Notes under the pieces: model-generated | What the model saw: only the letters and a program-made list of their open reading frames with translations | What the model was told of the DNA's origin: nothing | Database searches by the model: none | Program-made: the position numbers and the translations under genes | Shown here: piece by piece, positions 1 through 11,555 of the stretch | Layout: each line of letters starts with the position of its first letter | Position numbering within the stretch: the first letter of the stretch is position 1 | DNA from: Aphrocallistes beatrix | Lineage: Eukaryota; Porifera; Hexactinellida; Sceptrulophora; Aphrocallistidae | Direction of reading: 5' to 3' | Length of the DNA: 64,000 bases | NCBI GenBank assembly: GCA_963281255.1 | Contig: OY725496.1 | Span: forward strand, 1,116,001 to 1,180,000

Positions 1-639
1 TCACTCAAAGTTTCCATAAGAACAATGAAATTAGAAAATTTGTAAAGCAGCTGATGGCAATCCCTTTTTTACCTGCAAGTCTAATAAGTCCAACTTTCCT
101 ATTCATTCAAGCTCCGGATCTGTCTGCAACATAATCTATGAAAATGGATAAACTTGTTAAGTATTTCATATTAGTAATGTCAGATTATATAATATGCAAG
201 TACGTATATAGATATATTTATTAAACAAACTGACTCGACAATAACAAATTTATTACATGTATCAATTTTATTTTAGAGAATTCATATAATATCCAAGCCA
301 ATATTTATATTACACGAATCAAAAAATGTGTTAAATAATGCGTTTAATTGAGTAGGCAAAATGGCACTAATTTGTTATTAGTAAGCGAAATAAATGGGGG
401 TCAGTAAATTGGAGGTAGGTTTTGGCGGGCCAGAATTATTGGGGAAGCGGGCCGTAGGTTGGGGACCTCTGATCTATTCTTTTAACTATTATTTTTTAAT
501 CATTACTCTTTCATTACATTATTTCTTATTCATTTTTCATTTATTCAACATCAATTATTCATTCTTTCAAAATCAATTCACTTTTCAATCTTTATCAGTA
601 AAAAATTAGACAGTTTATTAGTAAAACTTCCAATAAAAA
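1..639. other. AT-rich spacer, no gene seen
   Basis: No coding, RNA or clear repeat signal. The open frame at 394-609 is low-complexity Phe/Tyr/Ile-rich sequence and is not supported as a gene. Confidence 0.5.
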
Positions 640-1076
640 AAGAGTCGATATATCGACAACCTCCTTAGAAGTACATTCGATCTATCAACAACCTCCTTAG
701 AAGTAAATTCGATCTATCGACAACCTCCTTAGAAGTACATTCGATCTATCAACAACCTCCTTAGAAGTAAATTCGATCTATCGACAAACTCCTTAGAAGT
801 AAATTCGATCTATCGACAACCTCCTGAGAAGTAGATTCGATCTATCGACAACCTACTTAGAAGTAGATTCGATCTATCGACAACCTCCTTAGAGTAGATT
901 CGATCTATCGACAACCTCCTGAGAAGTAGATTCGAACTATCGACAACCTCCTGAGAAGTAGATTCGATCTATCGACAACCTCCTTAGAAGTAGATTCGAT
1001 CTATCGACAACCTCCTGAAAAGTAGATTCGAACTATCGACAACCTCCTTAGAAGTAGATTCGATCTATCGACAACT
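640..1076. repeat. 32-bp minisatellite, about 13 copies
   Basis: Direct tandem repeat with a unit of about 32 bp: ATTCGATCTATCGACAACCT followed by CCTTAGAAGTAC. Units differ by a few substitutions (TCGAC/TCAAC, CTTAG/CTGAG, TAC/TAG/TAA). Consecutive units abut without spacers, so this is a satellite and not a CRISPR array. Confidence 0.93.
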
Positions 1077-1089
1077 GTCCATTTTCGAT

Positions 1090-1945
1090 CTATCGGCAGC
1101 TAAATAATTCGATCTAATGCAGGCGCCCCCAACATACCAATATAGTATTGCAAGGCTGACCTGGCATATGCATAATTCTAGCATGATTCTAACAGTATTA
1201 AGCCTACACCATAAATATATAATTCTAGCATGATTCTAGCATAAAGTTAACATTATGCAAGCAAATTTAATCTAGTAATATGGATAGCGATGGCTAAGAT
1301 ATGGTCAAATTATACAAGTATTAGACAATATTGAACCCCATCGATGTAAATAATTCAGCACAAAATAGAATAGTCGATCGTTGAGTTCAACATAACAGGT
1401 AGGAATTCAATGATATGTCTAAATCATTATGTAAAAGAATGTATTCCATTCTGATACTCCCACTGTGGTATAACAATGGAATTTGTTGGTTACATTTCTC
1501 ATGTTATTTTGAACCAAATTACTATTATTTATGCAAACCTAAACAGCAGTATAAACAACCATAATAGGTATAAATCAACTTCGTGTACTTTGTCGATGAG
1601 AACTACAAGCCAGTACAAAATGAATACTTCGTCATACAAACAAAATAAAAAATACATATTTCCGATCTCAATATATTCCACGAGCCCAGGTTTTTGGGCT
1701 CAATTCTATCATATGCAATCCCGGTCCCTCCTGTATCCTGTTTCTACACCTAAAAGCACCATTCACGTAATCACGCCTTAGCTTAAGGCTATGACCTGTT
1801 TTTTACCTGTCCCCACCATCACAATAGCACTTAATAATTATTGGATTTGACAATACAGAACAAAAATGCATATTTTCTAAAAAAAGTATCGCAAAAACAC
1901 CTTTTCAAATAAATCTCAAGAACTTATCAGTCACACTTTTAGTAT
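1090..1945. other. Spacer with a dispersed-repeat fragment
   Basis: No gene. Positions 1145-1320 resemble 17755-17905: both are rich in TCTAGCATGATT-like words and share a 'gatagcgatggctaagatatggtcaaa'-type segment (quoted only as a pattern). It is probably a degraded dispersed repeat of unknown class. Confidence 0.4.
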
Positions 1946-1948
1946 ACA

Positions 1949-2603
1949 CAAGCGCGCATCGCTTGCTTGCGCTGCGCGGCTGGCGGACGCGCCTAGGCTC
2001 ACATGGATTAATCATATGGTAGATAACATTTCTAAATAGGTCTGTCCTACTGTTATAATTGATATCACTAGAAAAATCACCAAATTTGTAAATTTGTAAA
2101 TTTTTGCTGAGTAATGATGACGTCATAACAGAGTGTGAGTCATCATTTTTTATTATAGTTGTATCATATTTGAGATGTATTAATATACATATTATATTAA
2201 ATTTTCAGCCTTCTATCACTTAAAATGGCTGAGTTATAGTTGAAAAACTGAAATTTTAATTATAAAAAGGTGACGATGACGTCATAATTTTCGTCTGAGG
2301 TCAGAACTTAGTGGAGCCATAACTAAAAATTCAGCTTTCTGTGCCTGACAGTGTCTTCAATCAATTCGTTATATTATACAGTCGACTCCGCTTAATAGGG
2401 CCACTGTTTAATCGGGCCACTTTTGGAAGGACCGGAATAGTTCTCACACATAGAAGCTAATACAAAATATTTCCGGTTAATAGGGTCCTCCGCTTAATCG
2501 GGGCAAAATGTCATCTGACCGATGTGGCCCTATTAAGCGGAGTCGATTATATATATATATATATATATACATAGATATATAAATCGAGTTTTGATAGTAA
2601 AGA
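1949..2603 (-). mobile_element. Heli-A non-autonomous Helitron copy
   Basis: Read on the minus strand, the element begins TCTTTACTATCAAAACTCGA at 2603 and ends at the GC-rich 3' terminus GCAAGCGATGCGCGCTTG near 1949. The body carries two CRE-like TGACGTCA sites and an AP-1-like TGAGTCA. A pogo-like MITE (2379-2548) sits in its TA-rich internal microsatellite. No coding capacity. The family call rests on the termini and on several copies in the window. Confidence 0.8.
2379..2548 (+). mobile_element. pogo/mariner-like MITE
   Basis: Terminal inverted repeats: CAGTCGACTCCGCTTAATAG on the left and CTATTAAGCGGAGTCGAT on the right, flanked by TA. About 170 bp with no coding. Copies at 7020-7207 and 20905-21087. 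TA target and CAG start are typical of the IS630/Tc1/mariner superfamily. Confidence 0.8.
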
Positions 2604-3555
2604 TTATGTGAAAAATATTTTATTATGTTGTAGTATGAGATGTTAGTGATTTTGTATGTATTCGTATATATGGGGACAGAAATATCCGTCCTCATATTTC
2701 CACTCGTATTAGAGTGTCAAGGTGTTTCCACTATAAATTAATAGAATTGTGAGATATTTGATCTAGTCATATACTCTAATAATATCACAGTCATCGAATC
2801 TGCAATTGTGTTGTATCTTGACTAGTTCATTGAAGATGATCAATTCAAGGACTTAATGGCTTTGCCCTAATTAATAGCAGATATTGTGATTAATTCAAAC
2901 ACTTTGAGTTTTTGCATTATTTTAGATGCTCATGCAACTTCTCAAATAACTGTATCTATTATGACTTTCAACCTTGTTAATTGCAATGTACGGAGTTGGA
3001 AGTTAGGCAATGATCTTAAGTCATTATAAAGGGGAAAGTTCACAAAATACACATAATAATCATGAAATTGATTAATAAGGAGACTAAGTGCTCAACTTGC
3101 ATCTAGCACTTACTTGGTCTCAGGTCGTTCAGTTTCTGTATAGCAATTGTACTGGGAAGGAGGTGACCATGCATGTGTGTAGAACATATCTTTTTACTGG
3201 ACTTTACCATCAAATTGCATAATTGTTCATGATATTAATTTGTTGAACGTTTCGGAACGGTTTCTTCATGCGGAGTCAAAGATAGCTCGATTGCAGCTTA
3301 GATTGAGAACGATAATATTTAAGAGAAGATTGTAAGATGGAATTCATGAGCTCATACCTCATTTGAGGTGTATCAAGTGGTTGATACTAGCGAGAAAGTT
3401 AAAAACTCGGAACGATTCAGGAGAGTAATCGAATATGTACTTTTGACCAAAACAAAATGAATGCAGGTAAATAGCACTGAATTTGAAAAATTATTCGATC
3501 CAACTGTTCTAAGAATGCTTACAATGTCGAAGTATGCTAATTATCCCTTATCGAA
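2604..3555. other. Spacer, nothing recognised
   Basis: About 950 bp with no open frame of coding character, no clear repeat termini and no RNA gene signature. Confidence 0.45.
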
Positions 3556-4348
3556 ACAAAAGTAAACAAATTGATCATCAAATTTACTCGAAAATATAAT
3601 ATTCGAAATCTAAACCCCTGAAAACCCCATGTCAATCGTTGAAAGCAAGTTTCTAGCATATTTTTGAGATTTGTTTACTTTATGTATCAATTGTAAACAA
3701 AAGTAAACAAATTGATCATCAAATTTACTCGAAAATATAATATTCGAAATCTAAACCCCTGAAAACCCCATGTCAATCGTTGAAAGCAAGTTTCTAGCAT
3801 ATTTTTGAGATTTGTTTACTTTATGTATCTATTGTAAACAAAAGTAAACAAATAATTTAGCATATAGTTCTGAAAATATGAAATTCGAAATTTACACCCC
3901 TGAAAACCCCAAGTCACCCGTTGGAATCTAGTCTCTAGCATTATTTTCAAAATTCATCAAATGGTGAGAAAATATGTATATAAAGGTGTGAAAATATGCA
4001 GATAATCTTTTTTATAGCCATACACTATAATACATTTAAGATATCAAACATAAGTTGTGGCTTTGAAGTATTAATAACAATGACGATCTATTTATTGTAG
4101 TGTCGTACTTGTACAATGATTTCTATTGTGATAGTGAAGTCATTTATTTTGTATAGAAAAGGTGCGAAAAATTGTTTTCCATTTTTTTTGCAGAGATGTA
4201 AAAATTTCGCTTAGATCTTAGAATTTAATCGTAGTCATATCATTTGACACCTACATGCCAATTTTCACACCTCTATAACTTCCCAATTCTTCAATCAATT
4301 CGGACAAACACACAAAAAAAAAAAAATCCTAGCATTTTAATATATAAG
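3556..4348 (-). mobile_element. Heli-B non-autonomous Helitron, 3'-truncated
   Basis: The minus-strand 5' end, CTTATATATTAAAATGCTAG, lies at 4348. The body contains a directly duplicated unit of about 150 bp (from 3556 and from about 3700) plus a diverged third unit. The GC-rich 3' terminus is absent. The 5' end abuts a second Heli-B at 4760, interrupted only by the hAT MITE at 4349-4751. Confidence 0.72.
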
Positions 4349-4751
4349 CAATGGTGTTTTGGGGGGGGGCGCGGGGGGGCGCTGCCCCCCACTTTTTTAC
4401 ATCGTATCATTATCACTATGTTGACTAAAACCTAAATATACTCGCAAACGCTTGTGATGAATTGGCGCGAAGCACAAAGTGGTAATCAGGTTACAGGAAG
4501 GAAATTCAAATCCCGTATGAGATTTGATAAGAATTGTACATTGATATTTGACCACCTTAAGTTTAAAAATTTTTCTGGGGGGCTACCCCCCAGACCCCCC
4601 ATTACCTGCGCTCGCTCCGCTCGCTTTTAGCCCCCCCTGATTCTAAACCCTGTAACCCTGCCATCAGGGGATTAAAGTTTCACGAAAAAACATATAACTT
4701 TTTACGGGAAGGAAGCGCCCCCCCACTTCTATTTTTGGCAAAACACCGCTG
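4349..4751. mobile_element. hAT-like MITE with 8-bp duplication
   Basis: Left end CAATGGTGTTTTG and right end CAAAACACCGCTG form terminal inverted repeats. The 8-bp target duplication TATATAAG is at 4341-4348 and 4752-4759. The interior has long G and C runs near each end and no transposase. An 8-bp duplication is characteristic of hAT elements. It inserted at a Heli-B/Heli-B junction. Confidence 0.88.
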
Positions 4752-4760
4752 TATATAAGA

Positions 4761-5514
4761 CAAGCACGCTTCGCTTGCTCCGCAGAGTCGCCCTGCGGGC
4801 GCCTAGAGTTATTCAATCTAACATATTTTGGGTTGTGGGTTTGAATTTTTTTCCTTTATATAAATATTGTTAACAAAGGTCAACGAATAATTTCTCATAT
4901 GGATCCGAAAATATAATATTCGAAATCTACAGCACTTAAAACCCCATGTCAACCGTTTGAAGCAAGTTTCTAGCATATTTATGAGATTTGTTTACTTTAT
5001 GTATCTATTGTAAACAAAAGTATACAAATTAATCATCAAACTTACTCGAAAATATGATATTCGAAATCTACACCCCTGAAAACCCCATGTCACCCGTTGG
5101 AAGCTAGTCTCTAGCATTATTTTAAAAAATCATCAAATGGTGTGAAAATGTGTATATAAAGGTGTGAAAATATGCACATAATCTTTTATATTGCAATGCA
5201 CTATAATATATTTAAGATATCAAACATAAGTTGTGGCTTTGAAGTATTGATAACAATGACGATATATTGTAGTGTCGTACAATGGTTTCTATTGTAATAT
5301 TGTAGTCATTTATTTTGTATAGAAAAGGTGTAAAAATTGTTCTCCATTTTTTTTGCAGAGGTGTGAACATTTCGCTTAGATCTTAGAACTTAATCGTAGT
5401 CATATCATTTGACACCTACATGCCAATTTTCACATATCTATGACTTCCCAATTCTTCAATCAATTCGTACAAACACAAAAAAAACAATAAATCCTAGCAT
5501 TTTAATATATAAGA
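4761..5514 (-). mobile_element. Heli-B non-autonomous Helitron copy, both ends present
   Basis: The 5' end is TCTTATATATTAAAATGCTA at 5514 (minus strand). The 3' end, GCAAGCGAAGCGTGCTTG, is near 4761 and is preceded by hairpins shared with Heli-A. About 750 bp, no coding. One of the most complete Heli-B copies here. Confidence 0.82.
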
Positions 5515-6284
5515 TATTATTTATGATGCAAAGTAATATGGTGTATCCAATACCTTTGGACATGCAGTGTACGTATACTGGTTATATTTAATGAATGAGT
5601 TGTTCCAGGCTGCTCGGATAAGTTTCCAATTCAACGCAGTATGTTAATTAATGGTAATTGATAATAATTTGAAATTAGTTTGTCGCTTACTTTTATGGAA
5701 TATTCTAGTCTATTATTATAACTCAAGTAATAATAGTTTTGTATGGTTAACTTTTCTAGATCATTAAGTTCTCCTACTATCACTATCAGGTTACTGAAGA
5801 TGTATGTATATGCATCAGGAATACTGAGTACTGCTATTATGCTACATTGCATTAGAGGTTTAATTCTGTTATAGCTCAAATGATATTTATTTTATTCTAG
5901 ATTATATTATCATCAGGTAATCAATGCTAGACAGGCAGCTTCAATTATCTAAACTTCAAAAATATCTTAAAAGAAGGCTAACTCTCGGTTATCCAAATGT
6001 TTTTGTTTATATTTAAGTACTTTAGATAATTGAGGTCCTGTCTTATTTCTAAATGGTATAGAAATATTATTTCCCGAAAAATATTATAATATGTCATCTA
6101 TTTACAAATATGATTAAAAGGATATGAGTATGGCATTAGGATCATTCGATCACGATCCTTTTTTGAAGAATGATTGAGGAACCTTGATCTGTTATTTTTC
6201 AAATGATCGGATGAATAATCGCATTTTTTTTTAAATTTGACTTTTTTTCTTTCTCATCATCATCACCTTATTTGTTAGAAATCA
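5515..6284. other. AT-rich spacer, nothing recognised
   Basis: No supported coding or repeat structure. Short open frames on both strands are AT-rich and lack any recognisable motif. Confidence 0.45.
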
Positions 6285-6733
6285 AGGTTGAAACCGATTG
6301 AACCGAATATCAGTATTCATGAATAGTTCCCTAACCGAATGCGAATACTGATAGTATTCGACTACTCTAACCGAATACAAATACTGATATTATTCGGGTA
6401 CTTCATAAATTCTAATACTGCGCAGCTGAAATAAATAATCATTAATAGAGGACTGTGAATTGTTATAGAACGGTATGTTGACATATTTTACAGATAGTGC
6501 CTGGATACGACAGGTAAATTAGTTATAAAATATATTATAACCAAGGTTGAAACCGATTGAACAGGATATGAATATTCATGAATATTCCCTAACCAAATAC
6601 GAATACTGATAATATTCTGTTACTTCAACCGAATACGAATACTGATATTCGGTTCCCAACCGAATATCAACTATTTGCCAAATAGTATTTGGTCTATCCG
6701 AATATTGAACTATTCGGTTGCAAACTTGGTTAG
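6285..6733. repeat. ACCGAATA-rich inverted-repeat element(s)
   Basis: Two related segments (6285-6410 and 6541-6733) are built from ACCGAATACGAATACTGAT words. The second begins CCAAGGTTGAAACCGATTG and ends CGGTTGCAAACTTGG, which is an imperfect terminal inverted repeat. It is probably a MITE, possibly hAT-like; no target duplication was settled. Confidence 0.5.
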
Positions 6734-6745
6734 AATACATTAGAC

Positions 6746-6809
6746 GGGGGGGGTCCCAGGGAGGGCATCCAGGGCATTTGCCCCGAGCTGTTTTTGCGGC
6801 CCCGGATTT
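6746..6809. mobile_element. Short GC-rich insertion with 8-bp duplication
   Basis: A 64-bp G/C-run-rich segment is bracketed by CATTAGAC at 6738-6745 and 6810-6817. The exact 8-bp duplication suggests a hAT-like MITE, but the inverted repeat is weak (GGGG.../...CCCCGGATTT). Confidence 0.45.
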
Positions 6810-7019
6810 CATTAGACTGATTTAAGCCAAGTCATAGTAAGGACCCAGGATTTCTTTCCTTTGTCCCCGCCTCACCCTAACCCTGGGCTTAATAAATGTA
6901 AATTCCTGCGATCACCCTGGATGGGAGTGTAAGGGGAAGATGAGAGTGTAAGGGGAAGAGACGCTGTCCGAGCAGCACTAACAAGCTCAGAACTTGGTTA
7001 ATAGCTATATATTTAAATA

Positions 7020-7207
7020 TAGTCGACTCTGCTTAATAGGGTCACTGTTTAATGGGGTCAACCACTTAATCGAGTCACTTTTGGCAGGACCGAAATAGCT
7101 CTCACACATAAAAACCAATACAAAATACTTTCAGTTAATAGGGTTCTCCGCTTAATCGGAGCAAAATGTCCTCTGACCGATGTGACCTTATTAAATGGAG
7201 TCGACTG
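7020..7207 (+). mobile_element. pogo/mariner-like MITE copy
   Basis: Same family as 2379-2548. The ends AGTCGACTCTGCTTAATAGG and GAGTCGACTG are inverted and TA-flanked. The internal sequence is shared and non-coding. Confidence 0.78.
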
Positions 7208-7423
7208 TATAACACAAAAATAAGTGACATAGTAGTAAATGATCAGAACCGATACCCGAATCGCGATCATCTCTTGTAAGATTAAGGGCATGCCTAATTT
7301 ACGGGACGGGACGGAAACATCCCGGAAAATCTAGGTACCCAATTTACGGGACGGGACAGGATCATTCCGGAAACTTTGTCCGTTCATAATTTGCCGGACG
7401 GGACAGAAAAATACCTAATTATA

Positions 7424-7943
7424 CAGTCGAGTCGATTCAAGGTATTGTGACATCGATTAATCGCGAAAACTGCTTAAATCTCCAGGAATAGAATCAGGGG
7501 CGGTCACAAGAGTTTTCTAAACCGGGGCAAGCGGAGAAACAAACTCGGGAAAATGACCCGGATGCCCCCCCCCTTGGGAACGCCCCTGAGTAGAATAGTT
7601 GTCATACATAGAATTTAGTATTAAATACAATTGGTTAATTGGGAATTCTGCTTAATCGGGACAAAGTATCACGACCCAATGTGTTCTGATTAAGCGGATT
7701 CATTGTACCTGAATAATTATATACAGTGAAGATTGGATATAACGACGTACTATCGGGCAAGAGATAAATGTCGTTATTTGCGATTTGTCGTTATATCCAA
7801 TCTTCACTGTAGTACATACTATATTGTGAATTGTAGAATAAATTTTGATATAATGAATAAAATACATAGTTAATAGAATATACGTAGTCTAGTGAATAAT
7901 GGGATGACTAAGTGTCACAATACACTGAATCGACTCGACTATA
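7424..7943. mobile_element. TA-flanked inverted-repeat element nested in 7286-8126
   Basis: Left end CAGTCGAGTCGATTCAAGG and right end CTGAATCGACTCGACTA are inverted. Another internal stretch, 7640-7705, recalls the pogo MITE right end (TAAGCGGATTCATTG). A 95-bp segment at 7497-7588 starts CAGGGGCGGTC and ends GCCCCTGA, a possible further small insertion. Confidence 0.6.
7724..7809. mobile_element. 86-bp foldback MITE
   Basis: Near-perfect inverted repeat: the arm CAGTGAAGATTGGATATAAC and its complement enclose a loop of about 40 bp. TA on both flanks. Mariner-like MITE with no coding. Confidence 0.82.
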
Positions 7944-8229
7944 TATTAAGGTATTTTTGTCCCGTCTCGCAAATTAAGTACTGACAAAAGTTTTCCGGAA
8001 TGATTCTGTCCCGTCCCGTAAATTATGCATCTTGACCCGTCCCGTCCCGTAAATTAGGCATCTTAACCCGTCCCGTCCCGTAAATTAGGCACCTTTTCTG
8101 TCCCGTACCGTAAATTAGGCATGCCCAAGATTAACTAGTGCCCAACTTATGAGTAAGCGAAATGTTAGTTGACACACCGATAACATTATGTGATAAAGAT
8201 GGATTAGAAAAGTAAATATGTAGGGATTT

Positions 8230-8348
8230 GGGCATGCCTAATTTCCGGGACGGGACGGCATCCCGTCCCGGAAATTAGGTATCTTAACCCGTCCCGTTCC
8301 GGAAATTAGGCATCTTGGCTCGTCCAGTCCCGGAAATTAGGCATGCTC
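8230..8348. mobile_element. Minimal GGGCATGCC hAT-like MITE
   Basis: A 119-bp version of the 7286-8126 family. Ends GGGCATGCCTAATTTCCGGG and its near-complement; exact 8-bp duplication AGGGATTT at 8222-8229 and 8349-8356. Confidence 0.85.
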
Positions 8349-8384
8349 AGGGATTTTGACAAATTTTATACACAAACAAGCTTT

Positions 8385-9262
8385 GTGCACCTGCATAGCG
8401 TGACTAGCAAACACTAGCGAACACGTGTCCACAGAATCGCTCTGCAGCCGTCTAGGAATTTAAACAAATTCAGAATCTCCTACGGGTGATAAATATTGAT
8501 ACTCTCACTAATCCATTGCAAATTTGCTTACTTTATGAATCTATTTTAACAATTGAAAGATCAATATAAGAAAATACAAAAATTGGAATCTACACCCTTA
8601 ATAACAACATGTCAATAGTTAGAAGTTAGTTCTATTACAAATTTTATATAGATTCAAAATGCAATATTCGAAATTTATACTCTTAAAACACCAAGTCAAC
8701 TGTTGAAAGCTAGTTTCTAGCTACGTAATCTTTACCTCTATTATGTAACCTATTGTAAAAAAGTAAACAAATATAAGTACAATCAACAATTTCGAGAATA
8801 CGACATTTGAAATATACATCACTAAAAAACCCAGGCCAATCGTTTTAAGCTAATCACTAACTTCACTTGTGCTTTATGCAACGATTGTAGACAAAAGTAA
8901 ACAAACAATGTATTATATACCTGTAGATTCGAAATTACGATATTTGAAACATAGAAACCCCATGTCAACCTTTGGAAGGTAGCTTCTAGTATATTTTTCA
9001 GAATTAGTCAAATAGTATGAATTTTGTATTTAAAAGTGTCAAAATATACACATAACCTTTTTATTGCTATATACTAGTATAATCAAATTAGGATATTTAT
9101 AGTTACTGCTTTGAAGTGTATTTAACGATGACAATCTATTGCAGTGTCGTACAACAAATGGTTAGAAAAGATGTTTTCCCAAACTTTTGCAGAGGAGCGA
9201 AAATTTTGCTTAGATTTTCGAATTCAATCGTAGACTTATCATTCCTACGTGCTCGTTTTTAG
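8385..9262 (-). mobile_element. Old Heli-B copy, degraded
   Basis: The left edge has a decayed GC-rich Helitron 3' end (TAGCGTGACTAGCAAACAC). Inside are Heli-B body words such as GTAAACAAA, 'AACCCCATGTCAACC' and TTTCGCTTAGAT-like sequence. The 5' terminus is not intact. Divergence suggests greater age than the copies at 4761 or 17912. Confidence 0.65.
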
Positions 9263-10026
9263 TTTGCCGACTATACTTCTGGAAGGAGTGCCCCCCCATA
9301 TTATTTTTCTCCGTAACGGATTTTGAGAATAGGTAATGAGCATGAGTTTAATGTGATTTTGTCGTAAGGTGTAGACCGTTCATGAATTCACGAGGTTGCT
9401 ATACGATTTCCAATCTAATAGCACTTCGCGACACATTTACAATTTTTAAAGTTCTGACAAGCTACAACTCAGAATCAATGAATGCAACACTATAATGTAT
9501 TGACGCTTAGATATTTTCCACACCTGTATTTGCAGATTTTTTCTATGATATGTTTCATCGTAACTTGATAACCATCGTAACATGATAACCACCATGGATG
9601 CACAACTTACGAGCACACTTGAAGTGTTAATTTGACAACCAACTTCCAATTTTAATAAATTCGATGTTAATGGAAAGAAGAGGAACAGACGTTTATGAAA
9701 ATGTGTTAAAATTTTGATTTTAATAATACCTTTTAGGCTAGTTAAGCCGAGCACAGCCTCAACAATTGTTAGTAGCTCATCTAAAAATTACAATTCAAGA
9801 CTTTGTACCCATATTTCTGAATAACAGACGTTTATGCGCCTAAAATTTCATAAGAAAATAATTCCAAATTTCTTGGGAACTATAGGTTGGTAAAATTGGC
9901 CTTCAGTTAGTCCGGACGTTCACCCCTCTTGCTAGTTACCAGAGTGAGAATGCTTTAAGCTTTCATATTTCAATCAATTGAAGACGTTCAATCAAAGTTA
10001 ACCAAAATCCGAAATTTTGAATACTG
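9263..10026. other. Spacer; fragment of a hAT MITE end
   Basis: GGAAGGAGTGCCCCCCCATA near 9280 resembles the right end of the 4349-4751 MITE. Otherwise nothing. A 102-codon open frame on the minus strand (9754-9446) has no recognisable features and is not called. Confidence 0.4.
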
Positions 10027-10034
10027 ACTTCTGG

Positions 10035-10593
10035 GGGGAGCCTGCACATGTCAGAATTTGGAGTTATGATTTTGTCAGAATATCTAGTTCTGCACATGTC
10101 AGAATCGGCTATTATAGAGTTCTGCACATGTCAGAATCGGTTTTCTAGAGTTCTGCACTTGTTTGAATGTAATTTCTATAGTTCTAGTAAATGCAACTCG
10201 ACCACCTCGTCACGAAATTAAAATGCCACTTTCAGACTCAAATGGACACTATTCCGAACATAAAATGCCCCTTTTCACACCTTTATTTTACATATTACTC
10301 TCGAAACTGCTCACTTTCGCTCTTCCATTCATTCTAAAAAGAAATAAAATGCCACTCAACCACCCTCCCACGAAACTAGAGTAGAACTTGACTCCCATTC
10401 TAACAAAGTCATAACTCGATAAAACTGATTCTGCCATGTGCAGAACTCTATAATAGCCGATTCTGACATGTGCAGAACTCGATAAAACTGATTCTGACAT
10501 GTGCAGAACTCTATAATAGCCGATTCTGACAAGTGCAGAACTAATTATTCTGACAAAATCATAACTAGAAATTCTGACATGTGCAGCTCCCCC
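10035..10593. mobile_element. GGGGAGCCTGCAC hAT-like MITE, copy 1
   Basis: Ends GGGGAGCCTGCACATGTCAG and CTGACATGTGCAGCTCCCCC are inverted repeats. Exact 8-bp target duplication ACTTCTGG at 10027-10034 and 10594-10601. The subterminal regions repeat TTCTGACATGTGCAGAACT in alternating orientation. Near-identical copy at 22929-23392. The small open frames inside are not genes. Confidence 0.9.
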
Positions 10594-10852
10594 ACTTCTG
10601 GCGATTTTTCAACATTTTTGCCCCAATTTTAGGGTTGATGCTCCATCAACGTATTCTTTATTACATTATATCTTATTTTAGATAATAAAAACATAGGGAT
10701 GCTAATCGACTTTTTGAATTATTTCATTTTTCTCAAATAACCTAATTCAATAGACATTACAACACCTTTCTATTCAAAAACTTTCATGATCAGGTGATAA
10801 TGATTCATCAATTATTCAATAACGTACAACATGTCCTAAAGATATTCGTTTG

Positions 10853-11016
10853 CCTCCACCTTTATGATATAGTCGCTATCCAGATATCATTAACCAAGTG
10901 AATATAGCCTGGCTCAGTTATTGCATAAATAAGTCCCACTGTGCTAGGCGATACTCAATTGATATCCCGGCGTATTTGGGGATATCTGGATGGCACTGCA
11001 TCATAAAGGTAGAGGT
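10853..11016. repeat. 164-bp foldback element
   Basis: CCTCCACCTTTATGATATAG at the left is matched by its near-complement at the right (CATCATAAAGGTAGAGG), and CCAGATATC pairs with GATATCTGG. It is a long imperfect hairpin, probably a small MITE. Confidence 0.6.
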
Positions 11017-11129
11017 AAACTGGGTATCTTTTTATATCTCTACGACTTGATCTATAATCAATTCAGACCAAAAATCATGGCGTTTCACTAAATAAGATTA
11101 AAACGCCAGGATTTTTTGTTTCTTATTTG

Positions 11130-11430
11130 AGAGAATTGTTTGAAGGACTAGCAAGTCATAGCAGTATGAAAATTGTCAAGTAGAGTTTCACACCTTTACA
11201 TACATAATTTCACACCATTTTACGAATTTTAGAAAATTGATAGAGACTAACTGCCAAAGGGTTGACTTGGGACTTTAGGGGACTTTATAGATTTCGAATT
11301 TCATATTTTCCAATCTATTGATAAATTATTTGTTTTCTTTTGTTTACAACGATTGCATAAAGTATATAAATTCTAAAATAGGATAAGGACTAGTTTCAAC
11401 TGCTGATATGTTTCTTTTTAGAATTCGTCA
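11130..11430 (+). mobile_element. Heli-B fragment, plus orientation
   Basis: Contains the reverse complement of Heli-B body words (TCACACCTTT, CACCATTTTACGAATTTT, TTGTTTACAA). Both termini are missing and it is diverged. Confidence 0.55.
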
Positions 11431-11555
11431 TGATCTTACTATATTGATATTTTTTTACAATATATTCATAATGTAAACAAATATGAAATGGAATGGTGAA
11501 ATTAAATTAATGCTGGAAATCGTTAGAACGTAGAGTTGTGTCTAATTATAGAAAA

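Larger units (their letters stand above)
7286..8126. mobile_element. GGGCATGCC hAT-like MITE, outer of a three-level nest
   Basis: Terminal inverted repeats GGGCATGCCTAATTTACGGG on both ends, each followed by tandem ACGGGACGGGAC-type words. Exact 8-bp target duplication AAGATTAA at 7278-7285 and 8127-8134. Inside it lies 7424-7943, which in turn contains 7724-7809. Relatives at 8230-8348 and 13645-13996. Confidence 0.85.

Noticed and set aside
4440-4530. Possible tRNA or SINE-like piece (AAATTCAAATCCCG)
   Set aside because: No acceptor-stem pairing or plausible anticodon arm could be built; the stretch is the interior of a hAT-like MITE.
10163-10500. Small genes of 70-73 codons inside repeats at 10 kb and 23 kb
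   Set aside because: The same frames recur in both copies of one MITE and consist of its subterminal repeats.
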